64,000 nt of DNA, taken from NCBI GenBank assembly GCA_050302175.1, contig JBNLAN010000013.1:1-64000 (forward strand). Direction: 5' to 3'. A model generated the notes under the pieces. It did no database searches. It was not told the DNA's origin and was given only the letters and a program-made list of their open reading frames with translations. How positions within the stretch are numbered: the first letter of the stretch is position 1; every line of letters starts with the position of its first letter. Positions 51,555 through 61,085 of the stretch are shown one piece after another. A program made the translations under genes and the position numbers. The DNA comes from JBNLAN01 sp050302175. GTDB taxonomy: Bacteria > Pseudomonadota > Zetaproteobacteria > Mariprofundales > Mariprofundaceae.

Positions 51555-52861
51555 TTCGCTGTACGGAAAAAGAGATTATTTTCAGCCTGCCACACGCTGC
51601 AGACATTATTGCCATGCAATGGGGCAAACCGGTCAGCGGGCAAACCTTTGTCAAGCTGCTTGGCAAAGCTTGCGCGCACCTGGCCAAGGCTCAGGGCGAC
51701 GTGCTGATCACCTGTCCATCCAGACTTGAGTTTGCGGCAGCACTGCTGGCAACCTGGCTACAGAAAAAGACCGCGATTCTGCCGCCCAATTCACACCCAT
51801 CCACTCTGGAGCTGATGCACCGCAATCATTCGCATGCCTCACACTTTGAAGCGGGCTGGACTCAAACATTCGCAGAAGTTGGCTCAACCCCAAATGAGCA
51901 TGTTTTCGCACCCGATACGGCAGCTGTCACCCTCTATACCTCTGGCAGCACCGGCGAACCAAAAGCGATCACCAAAACCTTCGGCAACCTGTTTGCAGAA
52001 GCTTCCATGCTGGCGACCGCCTTCGACTGGCCACAAACGCCAGTCGTCGCTACCGTGCCGCCACTGCATCTGTACGGCCTGACCTTCTCCTTATTGCTGC
52101 CCCTGATGCTGCAGCAGCCATGGGTTGATGAAACGCCACTGCATACCGAGGAGGTCGTCGGCTGCCTGCAGCAAAATGCATCACGCACTCTTATTACGGT
52201 GCCCGTGCATCTGCGCGCACTGCTGGAGCAGCAACCGCATTTCGACGACATCTTTTGCGTGGCTTCGGCCGGCGCACTGCCCGAAACAGTGGCGCTGCGC
52301 TGGCATGAGCTGTACGGCACAGATATTCTTGAAATTTACGGCTCCAGTGAAACCGGCGTCATCGCCAGTCGCCATCAGCGCAGCAGCCACGACTGGGAGC
52401 CCGCGCCAAAAGTAACTGTTACAAATAATTCCGACGGACTGCTATGCGTGACCTCTCCGTTCACCATGGCAGGAGAGGGCCAGACACTGATCACCGGTGA
52501 TGCCGCCACCCTGCATGAATCGAATCGCTTTACCTTGCACGGACGCGCTGATTCCATCGTGAAGATTGCCGGAAAGCGCATCTCCACTACAGCCATCGAA
52601 AAAGCGCTACAAAGCTGTGAAGGCGTGCTGGATGCCGCAGTGCTGGCAGTGCCGGTCGAAAGTCATGTACGCGACATCATGCTGCTGGCAGCAGTTTCAG
52701 CCAGCGACCCGGCGCTGAACGCCACTCAGCTGAAGTCACAGCTCAGAAAAAAACTTGCCGATGCGGAAATCCCGCGAAAAATAGTGCTGATGCCACAACT
52801 CCCGCGCGAAGAGAACGGCAAGCTCTCCAGGCAGCGACTGCTCGCTGCTCTTCAGGTATAG
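51551..52861 (+). CDS. apeH: AMP-dependent acyl ligase that activates the aryl starter
   Basis: A member of the ANL superfamily (436 residues), thought to adenylate the aromatic starter (4-hydroxybenzoate- or coumarate-type) and load it on the ACP. Motifs are VTLYTSGSTGEPKAITKT (P-loop), EIYGSSETGVIASR and the late KIAGKRIS and NGKLSRQRLL lysine region. The ATG overlaps the preceding stop (ATGA). It corresponds to ApeH by order and type. Confidence 0.88.
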   Translation: MIRCTEKEIIFSLPHAADIIAMQWGKPVSGQTFVKLLGKACAHLAKAQGDVLITCPSRLEFAAALLATWLQKKTAILPPNSHPSTLELMHRNHSHASHFEAGWTQTFAEVGSTPNEHVFAPDTAAVTLYTSGSTGEPKAITKTFGNLFAEASMLATAFDWPQTPVVATVPPLHLYGLTFSLLLPLMLQQPWVDETPLHTEEVVGCLQQNASRTLITVPVHLRALLEQQPHFDDIFCVASAGALPETVALRWHELYGTDILEIYGSSETGVIASRHQRSSHDWEPAPKVTVTNNSDGLLCVTSPFTMAGEGQTLITGDAATLHESNRFTLHGRADSIVKIAGKRISTTAIEKALQSCEGVLDAAVLAVPVESHVRDIMLLAAVSASDPALNATQLKSQLRKKLADAEIPRKIVLMPQLPREENGKLSRQRLLAALQV

Positions 52862-52864
52862 ACG

Positions 52865-53206
52865 ATGCCGCACTATTTTGAGCAGCTGACTCAGGACGCC
52901 GACATCATCGCCGCCCGCTACCGACTCAATGCGAATCATCCCTGTTTTGCCGGACACTTCCCGGACTCACCCATCCTGCCGGCCGTAGCACAACTGCAGA
53001 TTCTTGAAGAGCTGCTCTCCGAAGCAAGCGGCAAACGTCAACACATCCAAACCGCCGGCAATATCAAATTTTTACATCCACTTGTGCCCAATGACCTGCT
53101 GAAAATCGAACTTCGCCACAAAGGCAATGGATTCTCCTTTCGTATTCTTGCCAATGACACCCTTGCCTCACAGGGCAATATCGACGCCGAGGAGGAGAGC
53201 GCATGA
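52865..53206 (+). CDS. apeI: Hotdog-fold 3-hydroxyacyl-ACP dehydratase
   Basis: A short FabZ-like dehydratase (113 residues). The active-site block ANHPCFAGHFPDSPILPAVAQL contains the conserved GHFPxxPxxPxV motif. It introduces double bonds during polyene extension, probably together with the second dehydratase of the cluster. It starts three bases after the ligase and overlaps the glycosyltransferase by four. Confidence 0.88.
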   Translation: MPHYFEQLTQDADIIAARYRLNANHPCFAGHFPDSPILPAVAQLQILEELLSEASGKRQHIQTAGNIKFLHPLVPNDLLKIELRHKGNGFSFRILANDTLASQGNIDAEEESA

Positions 53207-53955
53207 GTGACTTGCGCATCTGCGGACTGATCCCGGTTTACAACAACCACCAGACTATCAGTGCGGTGATCGCGCAACTGCTTTCGCAAACCGGGCATGT
53301 GATTGTGGTGGATGACGGTAGCGATGACGGCACGGCCGAAATTCTCGACCGTCTGCAACATGAAAACGCACAGGTTGATGTCGTGCATCTGCCGGAAAAC
53401 TGCGGTAAAGGCTTTGCGCTGCAAACCGGGCTGAAGCGCGCACAGCAGGAGGGCTTCACCCATGCTGTACAACCGGATGGAGACGGGCAGCATAATCTGG
53501 ACGATGTTCCGACCTTCCTGAAACATATTCACGAAACGCCCGATGCCTTTCTGATAGGCGCTCCCATCTTCGGCGATGATATTCCGTTCATACGCAAACA
53601 TGGACGTAAATTGACACAACTGATGCTGATGCTGGAGATGGGCTCGTTCTCCGTCCCCGATGGCAACTGCGGTTTCCGGGCATATCCGATCAATGCAATT
53701 CTGGGTCTCGGCCACATGGGACACCGCATGAGTTTCGACCCTGAAGTGATGGTGCGAGCTGCATGGGCAGGTATTCCGATCAAAAGCATTCCAACCAAAG
53801 TCCGCTACCTTACTCCCGAGGAGGGCGGCATCTCGCATTTTCGCATGGTGCACGACAATGTGCTGCACACCTGGGTACATATCCGCCTGCTGTTGCAGTC
53901 GCCTTTCCGCCTGCTGGCAAGGCTGCTGACCGGCGTAAAAGCCAGGCAACGATGA
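53203..53955 (+). CDS. Family 2 glycosyltransferase, separate from the acyltransferase
   Basis: A 250-residue GT-A fold enzyme: LIPVYNNHQTISAVIAQLL, VIVVDDGSDDGT (nucleotide-sugar binding), QPDGDGQHNLDD (DxD region) and CGFRAYP. It has no membrane helices of the DPM type. In known aryl-polyene clusters the corresponding ApeJ is one long protein with glycosyltransferase and acyltransferase parts. Here the two parts are separate overlapping genes. Probably it glycosylates or helps attach the pigment to a lipid. Confidence 0.88.
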   Translation: MSDLRICGLIPVYNNHQTISAVIAQLLSQTGHVIVVDDGSDDGTAEILDRLQHENAQVDVVHLPENCGKGFALQTGLKRAQQEGFTHAVQPDGDGQHNLDDVPTFLKHIHETPDAFLIGAPIFGDDIPFIRKHGRKLTQLMLMLEMGSFSVPDGNCGFRAYPINAILGLGHMGHRMSFDPEVMVRAAWAGIPIKSIPTKVRYLTPEEGGISHFRMVHDNVLHTWVHIRLLLQSPFRLLARLLTGVKARQR

Positions 53956-54848
53956 GCTGGCATACGAGAAAGGAGCGGGGGGCAGCCTGGACCATGCGCT
54001 TCATGCTGGGCGTATGCCGGGTATTGGGTGACAGGCCGGTTCGAATCCTGCTGCGTCCCATTGTCTGGTATTTCTTTCTCACCTCATGGAGTGCCGCTCG
54101 TGCCTCGCGCGAGTTTCACCGGCGCGCCATCGGGCGATCCAGCCTGCGCCTGAGCTACAGGCAGCTCATGAATTTTGCCGAAGCACTGGTAGACCGGGTG
54201 TTCATCCTCATGGGGAAAACCGACCATTATCGCATCACGCCACATGGTCGGGAACTGCTGGTTGAAACCGCAAACAAAAAGCAGGGCGCCATTATTCTAA
54301 GCGCTCATATGGGCAACTTCGAGGCGGGGCGGGCACTGGTTCGCTATATTGCAGGTTTGAAAATCCACATTGTTGCTTACCACGAAGCCTCAAAAAAAAT
54401 CCGCGCCGTGCTCGACGAGCTGAATCCGGAGCTTTCGCAAAATGTCATCGACCCCAGCCAACCTGATGCGGTCTTTAAAATGCGCGACATTATTGAGCAG
54501 GGAGGCTTACTGGCCATACTGGGAGATCGTACCGGCTTCGGCGGCAAAGCGACCGAAGCCGAGTTTCTCGGTGATACGGCCTTGTTTCCAGCCGGCCCCT
54601 TCATGCTGGCCGCTATTCTGAAGTGTCCGGTGTATCTGTTTATGGGCTTGCGTACCGGCGACCACCAGTATGACCCATATGTTGAACTGCTGAGTGAGCA
54701 GGTGAAGCTACCGCGAAAAGGACGCGATGCGGCAGTCGCGGCCTATGTGCAGTCTTACGCAAACCGGCTGGCACACTATGCCCGCCAGCATCCGGAAAAC
54801 TGGTTTAATTTTTACGACTTTTGGCAAAAGGAGAAAACTGGAAAATGA
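53952..54848 (+). CDS. LpxL/HtrB-type lipid acyltransferase
   Basis: A 298-residue membrane-associated acyltransferase. The catalytic HxxxxE motif is SAHMGNFEAGRAL, followed by LGDRTGFGG and LFPAGPFMLAAILKCPVY, as in lauroyl/myristoyl acyltransferases. It probably moves the aryl-polyene acyl chain to a lipid anchor. It overlaps the glycosyltransferase stop (ATGA). A relation to the C-terminal half of ApeJ is likely. Confidence 0.88.
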   Translation: MSWHTRKERGAAWTMRFMLGVCRVLGDRPVRILLRPIVWYFFLTSWSAARASREFHRRAIGRSSLRLSYRQLMNFAEALVDRVFILMGKTDHYRITPHGRELLVETANKKQGAIILSAHMGNFEAGRALVRYIAGLKIHIVAYHEASKKIRAVLDELNPELSQNVIDPSQPDAVFKMRDIIEQGGLLAILGDRTGFGGKATEAEFLGDTALFPAGPFMLAAILKCPVYLFMGLRTGDHQYDPYVELLSEQVKLPRKGRDAAVAAYVQSYANRLAHYARQHPENWFNFYDFWQKEKTGK

Positions 54849-55357
54849 CACAAATATCCAAATTCCTGATCAAAGCAATCGATGGCATGCTGTATCTGTT
54901 TATCGGCCCGTTCGCTGTGCTCTATATTATTCCACATTTTTTGACGGATCGATTCCCTCCACAGGAACATGGTTTTGGGCTGCCAGGGCTTTATACCACG
55001 GGCATTGTCCTGATGGTCTCAGGGGCGCTTCTGGCGCTGTGGTGCACCTGGCAAATGCTGTGGCGTGGCAAGGGCACGCCACTGGTGGCAACGCCTCCGT
55101 CAGAAATCCTGAATCAGGGCATCTACAAATATATCCGCAATCCGATGATGTGGTCGCTAATTCTGGTGCTGCTCGGCGAAGTGGTGCATCACGGCTCCTG
55201 GGTACTCGCGCTTTGGCTCGCCGCCTGGGCACGTATCGGGCATCTGTTTCTGGTAATGTATGAAGAGCCCCAGTTGCATCAGCGCTTCGGCGAGAGCTAC
55301 GCCGCCTATTGCCGAAATGTACCACGCTGGCTCCCCCGCATCAGGAAATCCGCATGA
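54845..55357 (+). CDS. Isoprenylcysteine-methyltransferase-like membrane methyltransferase
   Basis: A 170-residue membrane protein with four helices and the ICMT/PEMT ending. The block LNQGIYKYIRNPMMWSLILVLLG followed by EEPQLHQRFGESYAAYCRNVPRWLP is the SAM-binding signature of this family. It may methylate the aryl head group or a polar end of the pigment, an inference from position. Coupled to both neighbours by four-base overlaps. Confidence 0.82.
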   Translation: MTQISKFLIKAIDGMLYLFIGPFAVLYIIPHFLTDRFPPQEHGFGLPGLYTTGIVLMVSGALLALWCTWQMLWRGKGTPLVATPPSEILNQGIYKYIRNPMMWSLILVLLGEVVHHGSWVLALWLAAWARIGHLFLVMYEEPQLHQRFGESYAAYCRNVPRWLPRIRKSA

Positions 55358-55761
55358 GCTCTGCCGTAACCGGGCTGGTGGAAACACAAATTCCCTTTCA
55401 TGACGTGGATAGTCTGTCGATCGCATGGCATGGGCATTACTACAAATACTTTGAACTGGCACGCACCGAAATGTATCGCAACTGCGACTTCGATATCCCG
55501 GCCATGCGCGCCATGGGCTACAGCTTTCCGGTCATCGAATCGCATTGCCGCTATGCAAAACCTCTTGTTTACGGCCAGCACATTCGTATCGAGGCAACAC
55601 TCACAGACCTCTCGCACTATCTGCGGGTTGCCTACCAGATCTGCGACATGAAAACCGGTGAAAAAAGCGCCTATGGGCATACCAAGCAGGCGGTCTGCCT
55701 GCCGGATGGCACCATGCTGATGGAGGTGCCGGAGGAGGTCAGACGTGTGCTGGAAACCTGA
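55354..55761 (+). CDS. apeK: 4-hydroxybenzoyl-CoA-type thioesterase
   Basis: A 135-residue hotdog thioesterase with the family active-site segment HDVDSLSIAWHGHYYKYFELARTE, in which Asp and His match 4-HBT enzymes. In aryl-polyene loci ApeK probably releases or edits stalled acyl chains. It overlaps the next gene by 17 bases. Confidence 0.88.
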   Translation: MSSAVTGLVETQIPFHDVDSLSIAWHGHYYKYFELARTEMYRNCDFDIPAMRAMGYSFPVIESHCRYAKPLVYGQHIRIEATLTDLSHYLRVAYQICDMKTGEKSAYGHTKQAVCLPDGTMLMEVPEEVRRVLET

Positions 55762-56380
55762 TTTTCGGGCCCTGTTACTCGCATGTTGTCTGCTACCCGG
55801 CGTGGCAACAGCGGCAGAAGAGCTGGATGCAGTACTGGCGCGCATGGCCATCGACCAACCTAGCGCCTTTCATTACAACGAAACCCGCCATATCGCCATG
55901 CTCGACGAACCATGGCAGGGCGAAGGCAATCTCTATGCCCGCTCCGCGGACTGCCTGGTCAAAGAGCAAATCTCACCCAAACGCCAAGTGATGGCCGCAC
56001 TAAAATCGTCGTTATGGTTTTTCGACGCCGAAAAAAATATCCGGCGCAATCGACACATTTCAAGCAAGGCAACCCTGTCCGGTCTGCTGGGCATCTTCCG
56101 CGGCATGGCATCCGGCACACGCACGCAAATTGAGCGATATTACACTCTGAGTTTTGCCAGCAATTCCGATTCATGGCAGCTGGAACTCAAACCAACCGAT
56201 TTCGCCACCAAGCGTGCCTACCACCGCTTCGAACTTTTCGGGAAACCAGGCCATGGAGTCGAGAAAATTCTTATCGAGCAAGCCGATGGCGATACCGCGA
56301 CGATTGTATTGCAACCCTTCAATCCCGACGGGATCGAAGCGCGAATTGAGGCACTGCTCTCCGAGGTGAAAGGGCGTTGA
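55745..56380 (+). CDS. LolA-like outer-membrane carrier of the pigment cluster
   Basis: A 211-residue exported protein (signal peptide RALLLACCLLPGVATAAEE) with the half-open barrel pattern of LolA: HYNETRHIAMLDEPWQGEGNLYA and the later VEKILIEQADGD. It is expected to ferry the lipidated pigment across the periplasm to the outer membrane (ApeL position). It starts at a GTG inside the thioesterase gene. Confidence 0.85.
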   Translation: MCWKPDFRALLLACCLLPGVATAAEELDAVLARMAIDQPSAFHYNETRHIAMLDEPWQGEGNLYARSADCLVKEQISPKRQVMAALKSSLWFFDAEKNIRRNRHISSKATLSGLLGIFRGMASGTRTQIERYYTLSFASNSDSWQLELKPTDFATKRAYHRFELFGKPGHGVEKILIEQADGDTATIVLQPFNPDGIEARIEALLSEVKGR

Positions 56381-58701
56381 TCTCGATTAAATGGCCTGGC
56401 GGAAGAGCAGGCATCTTTTACCTGCTGCTACCGCTACTGGTTGCCGCAACCATTTGGTTAACCGTGTGGCAGGCAAAAATCACTACTGATATATCCACCT
56501 TTTTCATCAGCGGAAGCACCCCTGAAACCGAGCTATTGGCCAACCGGATGCAATCAGGTGAACTTGCACATCGACTGATGCTCTCGATCGGCTTCGGCAA
56601 TGTCGATCCCGACATGACGGCAGATTTCACGGCCCGTCTCATCGACCGCCTAGGAGCGCTGCCACAGGTTTCGCGCGCATGGAACGACGCCTCAGCTACT
56701 GCGGATGCCGAAGAGCTGCTGCGTTTCTATATGCCGCACCGGGCTCAGCTTTTCAGCCTTTATCCCGAACACGATATCCCCTTGTTACTCTCGGAGCCGT
56801 CGCTTTCCCAACGTGCTGAACAGTTACACAGTGTATTAACCGGTGCCGAAGCTGACTGGCTGAAACCACTCATCAAGGAAGACCCGCTACTGCTCATCTC
56901 CGACTGGGCCAAAAAACTCGAAAATAATCGTTCGGCCTCCAAAGTGCGCACACAATACGCAGGGGTGTTTGTCGACCTGCACACTTCCAGCCTCAACATT
57001 GATGCCAATCGCCAGCTCACACAAGACATCACCAGCGCGTTTGATCAACTGAATACCGAATACCAGCAGACGTTCACACTGGAGATGACCGGCGTACCGG
57101 TGTTTGCCCGCGTCATCCAGGAACAGATCACCGCCGATGTGAAGCGCGTGAGCACCCTCTCCACCCTGTTAATATTACTGGCTTTTCTCTGGTTGTTTCG
57201 TTCGCTTCATTCGCTGTGGTGGACTTCATTGCTACTACTGGCTTCGTTGACATCAGCTGTCCTTGTCACCATCGCCATCTTTGGCGAGGTGCATGCACTC
57301 ACCCTGGCCATCGGCGCCACCCTGATCGGGGTTTGTATCGATTATCCCATTCATGCGCTGGTGCATTCGGCTGCGATACGCAACCATACTCAGGCTGTGC
57401 GCCTGATCTGGCCTAGCCTGCTGCTTGGAGGCCTGACCACCGTGGTTGGCTATATGGCGCTATCGCTCTCCGGCTATCCCGGCCTGCAGCAAACCTCTGT
57501 CTTCGCTGCCAGCGGAATTTTTATCGCTCTGCTGCTGACCCGCTACGTACTGCCCGCCTTAATTGGCAATACAGCAATTCCGGCACCCCGGCTGAACATA
57601 CAGAACCCCGCCATGCGTTTACCACGCGGCATCACCTGGAGTGTATGGCTAGTGGCCGGACTTGCCGCCGTTTTCGCGATTCCAAACCTGCACTGGATGC
57701 AGGATCTCAATCGACTTTCGCCCGGGATCAACGAACTGAAGGAGCGCGACCAGCTCATCCGTAGCCGCATGACCAGTATCGAGCCCGGCCGCTTCATTCT
57801 CATTCGCGGCGCAGACGCCGAGAGTGCGCTGCAAACTCACGAGAAGCTGTTACCCACGCTGGAAAGGCTGAAACAGGATGGGAGCCTCTCCGCCTACTAT
57901 CCGCTGTATCCGTGGATTGCATCCGCACAGCTACAGAAGGAAAATGAACAAGCGTTTCGCCTCCGCCTCGATGCGAATACCCGACACCTCTGGCGAGAAG
58001 CCCTGAGTCGCCAGGGTTTGAATGCCGATCGAATCCCGAAGCTCAGCATTCCCGATATCAAACCGCTGACATTAGCAGAGCTGCAAGACTCGCCTGCTGC
58101 GCATCTGCTTTCGGGCCGCTTTGCCAGTGAACCCAAACAAACCATTCTGACCGTCTGGCTGGGCAAACATTCAGCCAGGGCGCTGAAAGAGTCGCTCAAA
58201 AATATTCCGGATGCGCAATACATCAGCCACCGGGATATGATCAACGACCTGGCCAGCGCCTACCGGGAACGGGCCCTGATCAGCCTCATCTTCGGCCTTT
58301 TTCTGATCGTTCTGCTACTGAGCATTCGCTATAAGAGTCCTACAAAGGCAGCGCTCGTGCTCGCTCCTGCCACGGCTTCAACCCTGATCGTGCTTGGCGG
58401 CTGGGGCCTTGTGGGCGCCGAAATCGGCATCCTGCACCTGATCGGCCTGCTGTTGGCGGTCGCCGTATGTGTCGATTACGGAATCTTCTTTTTGGAGAAC
58501 CGTGCCGGACGCCTCGAGCAAACCTATCGGGCTATCGCTATCTCGGCGCTGACAAGTACCGCTGCATTTGGCAGCCTTGGCATTGCAGACACGCCGGCAT
58601 TGCAGGCACTTGCAGGCACAGTAGCACCGGGCATATTGCTGGGCTTTCTCTTTTGCCCGCTGTTGATCAGAACCAAACAAGGAGATGGCGCAACGCCATG
58701 A
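56377..58701 (+). CDS. MMPL/RND-type exporter of the pigment cluster
   Basis: A 774-residue inner-membrane transporter: helix 1 at about 12-32, a periplasmic loop of about 200 residues, five helices (about 255-410), a second loop, and five final helices (about 625-770). Segments like AIGATLIGVCIDYPIHALVH and LLAVAVCVDYGIFFLENRAG are the paired helix-4 signatures with aspartates. It probably moves the lipid-linked pigment out of the inner membrane (ApeM position). It starts with TTG overlapping the preceding stop. Confidence 0.88.
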   Translation: MISIKWPGGRAGIFYLLLPLLVAATIWLTVWQAKITTDISTFFISGSTPETELLANRMQSGELAHRLMLSIGFGNVDPDMTADFTARLIDRLGALPQVSRAWNDASATADAEELLRFYMPHRAQLFSLYPEHDIPLLLSEPSLSQRAEQLHSVLTGAEADWLKPLIKEDPLLLISDWAKKLENNRSASKVRTQYAGVFVDLHTSSLNIDANRQLTQDITSAFDQLNTEYQQTFTLEMTGVPVFARVIQEQITADVKRVSTLSTLLILLAFLWLFRSLHSLWWTSLLLLASLTSAVLVTIAIFGEVHALTLAIGATLIGVCIDYPIHALVHSAAIRNHTQAVRLIWPSLLLGGLTTVVGYMALSLSGYPGLQQTSVFAASGIFIALLLTRYVLPALIGNTAIPAPRLNIQNPAMRLPRGITWSVWLVAGLAAVFAIPNLHWMQDLNRLSPGINELKERDQLIRSRMTSIEPGRFILIRGADAESALQTHEKLLPTLERLKQDGSLSAYYPLYPWIASAQLQKENEQAFRLRLDANTRHLWREALSRQGLNADRIPKLSIPDIKPLTLAELQDSPAAHLLSGRFASEPKQTILTVWLGKHSARALKESLKNIPDAQYISHRDMINDLASAYRERALISLIFGLFLIVLLLSIRYKSPTKAALVLAPATASTLIVLGGWGLVGAEIGILHLIGLLLAVAVCVDYGIFFLENRAGRLEQTYRAIAISALTSTAAFGSLGIADTPALQALAGTVAPGILLGFLFCPLLIRTKQGDGATP

Positions 58702-59912
58702 CGAACATCGCGGCTGAACAGATTCGACCCCTTCCCGTTACGGCGTATACGACTGTCTGCGCTGCCGGTACGGGCAAAGAGAAACTACTTGCCGCCATCA
58801 GGCGACTAACGCCCTGTCTGGCTCCACTGAAGTTGTTTGATATCAACTTCGACACCTTTGTCGGCGAATATCCGGATCAACTGCCCAATATCCGCCCCGA
58901 ACTGGCCTCCTTCTCCACACGCAACGCCAAACTGGCGCTGGCCGCGGCTGAGCAGGATGGCTTCCGGCAAGCGGTCGAACAAGCCATTCTGCAATATGGC
59001 GCAAATCGAATCGGCATCGTGCTCGGCACCAGTACCTCGGGCATGTTTGAGACCGAGCTGGCCTACCAGACCCTTGAGCGCGACGGCCATATGCCGGCCT
59101 CTTTCGATTTCATGCACCAGCATATCTGGCAGGCCAGCACCCGTTTCCTGCAACTTGAACTCGGGCTGCAGGGCCCCAGCTACACCATTTCGACCGCCTG
59201 TTCTTCCAGCAGCAAATCCATTGCTTGCGGCCAGCGCCTGATCGAAAGCGGTGTCTGCGATGCGGTCATCGCCGGCGGTGTGGATTCGCTCTGCCACCTG
59301 ACCCTGCACGGCTTTAATGCACTGGAGCTCACCAGCCCCGAGCCTTGCACACCTCTCGATGCCACGCGCCGCGGCATCAGTCTTGGCGAAGGTGCGGGCC
59401 TTGTGTTGCTGGAGAAACCTACATCAGCACACGCCGGTAAGCCGCACCTGCTTGGCGCAGGCGAATCCTCGGACGCACATCATATGACCGCGCCACACCC
59501 GGAGGGCGACGGCTCCAAACTGGCCATGGAACTGGCATTGAAGCAGTCAGGACTGAAAGCCGACGATATCGGCTATATCAATCTGCACGCTACCGGAACG
59601 CCATTGAATGATGCCTCCGAAATGAAGGCCATTGAGCGCGTATTTGGCGACCGCGTCCCCTGCAGTGGCACTAAGGGCCTGACCGGACACACTTTGGGGG
59701 CAGCCGGCGGCATCGAGGCAGTGATTGCGCTACTGGCGCTGGAGCATGCCATACTGCCCGGAACCTGCAGCCTGAAAACCGTCGACCCGGCCTTTCATGC
59801 TCATATCATTCGCGACACGACCGATGCCCCGAATTTACGCCGCGTGATGAGCAACAACTTTGGTTTCGGGGGCAACAACTCCAGCCTGATATTCGGACTC
59901 CCCAATGCCTGA
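58698..59912 (+). CDS. apeO: Beta-ketoacyl-ACP synthase (KASI/II type) of the aryl-polyene system
   Basis: A 404-residue condensing enzyme. The Cys-His-His triad is intact: STACSSSSKSI (Cys), NLHATGTPLND (His) and KGLTGHTLGAAGG (His). It elongates the polyene with malonyl units. It overlaps the exporter (ATGA), and its stop runs eight bases into the chain-length-factor gene, the usual layout for a KS-CLF heterodimer (ApeO-ApeC). Confidence 0.92.
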   Translation: MTNIAAEQIRPLPVTAYTTVCAAGTGKEKLLAAIRRLTPCLAPLKLFDINFDTFVGEYPDQLPNIRPELASFSTRNAKLALAAAEQDGFRQAVEQAILQYGANRIGIVLGTSTSGMFETELAYQTLERDGHMPASFDFMHQHIWQASTRFLQLELGLQGPSYTISTACSSSSKSIACGQRLIESGVCDAVIAGGVDSLCHLTLHGFNALELTSPEPCTPLDATRRGISLGEGAGLVLLEKPTSAHAGKPHLLGAGESSDAHHMTAPHPEGDGSKLAMELALKQSGLKADDIGYINLHATGTPLNDASEMKAIERVFGDRVPCSGTKGLTGHTLGAAGGIEAVIALLALEHAILPGTCSLKTVDPAFHAHIIRDTTDAPNLRRVMSNNFGFGGNNSSLIFGLPNA

Positions 59913-60678
59913 GCTCTCTTCCGACATGCATATTATCGGAACTGGCATCGCCTGCGCCGACCCCGAATTTTTGCCGCGCTTCGGTATCACGGACACTGGT
60001 ATTGCCACCGATCTGCTACCACCGATGCTGCGCCGTCGCACCAGCCAGGCCACCCGCATCTCCATTGCGGCTGCCGCGCGCGCCTGCGAGGCCGCAAACA
60101 TTTCGCCGAAGGATATTCCAAGTGTGTTTGTCTCCATCGCCGGCGAAATTCAGATCACCGATAAACTCTGCAGAAATATTGCACGCGAAGAGTTTCCGCT
60201 CTCGCCCACTCAGTTTCATAACTCGGTACACAACACCGCCATCGGCTACTGGAGTATCATCACGGGCAACACACACCCGGCCCAGGCCATGGGTGCGGCT
60301 GAAGACAGCCTCGCCATGGGGCTATTGGAGGCATGGGCACAACTGCAGAACGGTGCCGAACACGTGCTTCTGGTCTGCTATGATGAGAACACACCCGAAC
60401 CCATGTGGCCGGACAACCGACAAGCAAGCCTTGCGACCGCCTTTGTATTGTCGCGCATCAAAACACCGCAAACAAATATTACCATCTCGCGCCCGCAAAT
60501 CGGCACCGCACCCATCGAAATCGACATCCCGGTTAGCGGTACACCCATGGCGATCGCGTTACCATTGTTGATTGCTGCGCAGAACCCGGATAAGGCCCCT
60601 GAGCGTATTCTGGTCTGCCTCGGCACTTCTGAACCTGGTGACACTTCCGCACAATTTGTCGCGGTATCGCACTCATGA
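59905..60678 (+). CDS. apeC: Chain-length-factor-like ketosynthase partner
   Basis: A 257-residue short ketoacyl-synthase-like protein (Ketoacyl-synt_2 type). The place of the catalytic cysteine reads SPTQFHNSVHNTAIGYWSI, with serine in its stead, so it is likely a non-catalytic partner that sets chain length. It overlaps both the KS and the dehydratase gene. Confidence 0.85.
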   Translation: MPELSSDMHIIGTGIACADPEFLPRFGITDTGIATDLLPPMLRRRTSQATRISIAAAARACEAANISPKDIPSVFVSIAGEIQITDKLCRNIAREEFPLSPTQFHNSVHNTAIGYWSIITGNTHPAQAMGAAEDSLAMGLLEAWAQLQNGAEHVLLVCYDENTPEPMWPDNRQASLATAFVLSRIKTPQTNITISRPQIGTAPIEIDIPVSGTPMAIALPLLIAAQNPDKAPERILVCLGTSEPGDTSAQFVAVSHS

Positions 60679-61085
60679 AAACTCCCGCCGATTACCTGCC
60701 GCACAGACCGCCTATGCTGATGCTTGCTGATGTGGGTGAGGTGAAAGAGTCCCACATTACCTGCGAGGCAAACATTGAGCCCGGCAACCCCTTACTGCAA
60801 AACGGTAATTTCCCCGGCTTTGCCTGCCTCGAACTCTGCGCACAAGCCGCTGGTTGCCTGATCGGCAGTTGGGGAGGCGCTGCTCCCAAAGCCGCCGCCA
60901 TTATCAGTGTACGCTCGCTGCATGCCGCCGTGGTTGATATTCCGGCGCATAGTCGCTTGAATGTGCATGCACGGCTGCTTGGGGGGGATGCCAAGGCAGC
61001 CATGTTTGAGGGAGAGATTGATTTGTCCGGGGAGAGAATCTTCAATGCCACGTTCACGGTTGCTGAACTTGGGCAGGTAGCTTGA
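60675..61085 (+). CDS. apeP: Second hotdog-fold dehydratase of the cluster
   Basis: A 136-residue FabZ/FabA-like protein (YLPHRPPMLMLADVGEV start; GFACLELCAQAAGCLIG helix). It matches the small ApeP dehydratases, which work with ApeI as a pair. It overlaps the CLF by four bases, and its stop shares a base with the reductase start. Confidence 0.88.
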   Translation: MKTPADYLPHRPPMLMLADVGEVKESHITCEANIEPGNPLLQNGNFPGFACLELCAQAAGCLIGSWGGAAPKAAAIISVRSLHAAVVDIPAHSRLNVHARLLGGDAKAAMFEGEIDLSGERIFNATFTVAELGQVA

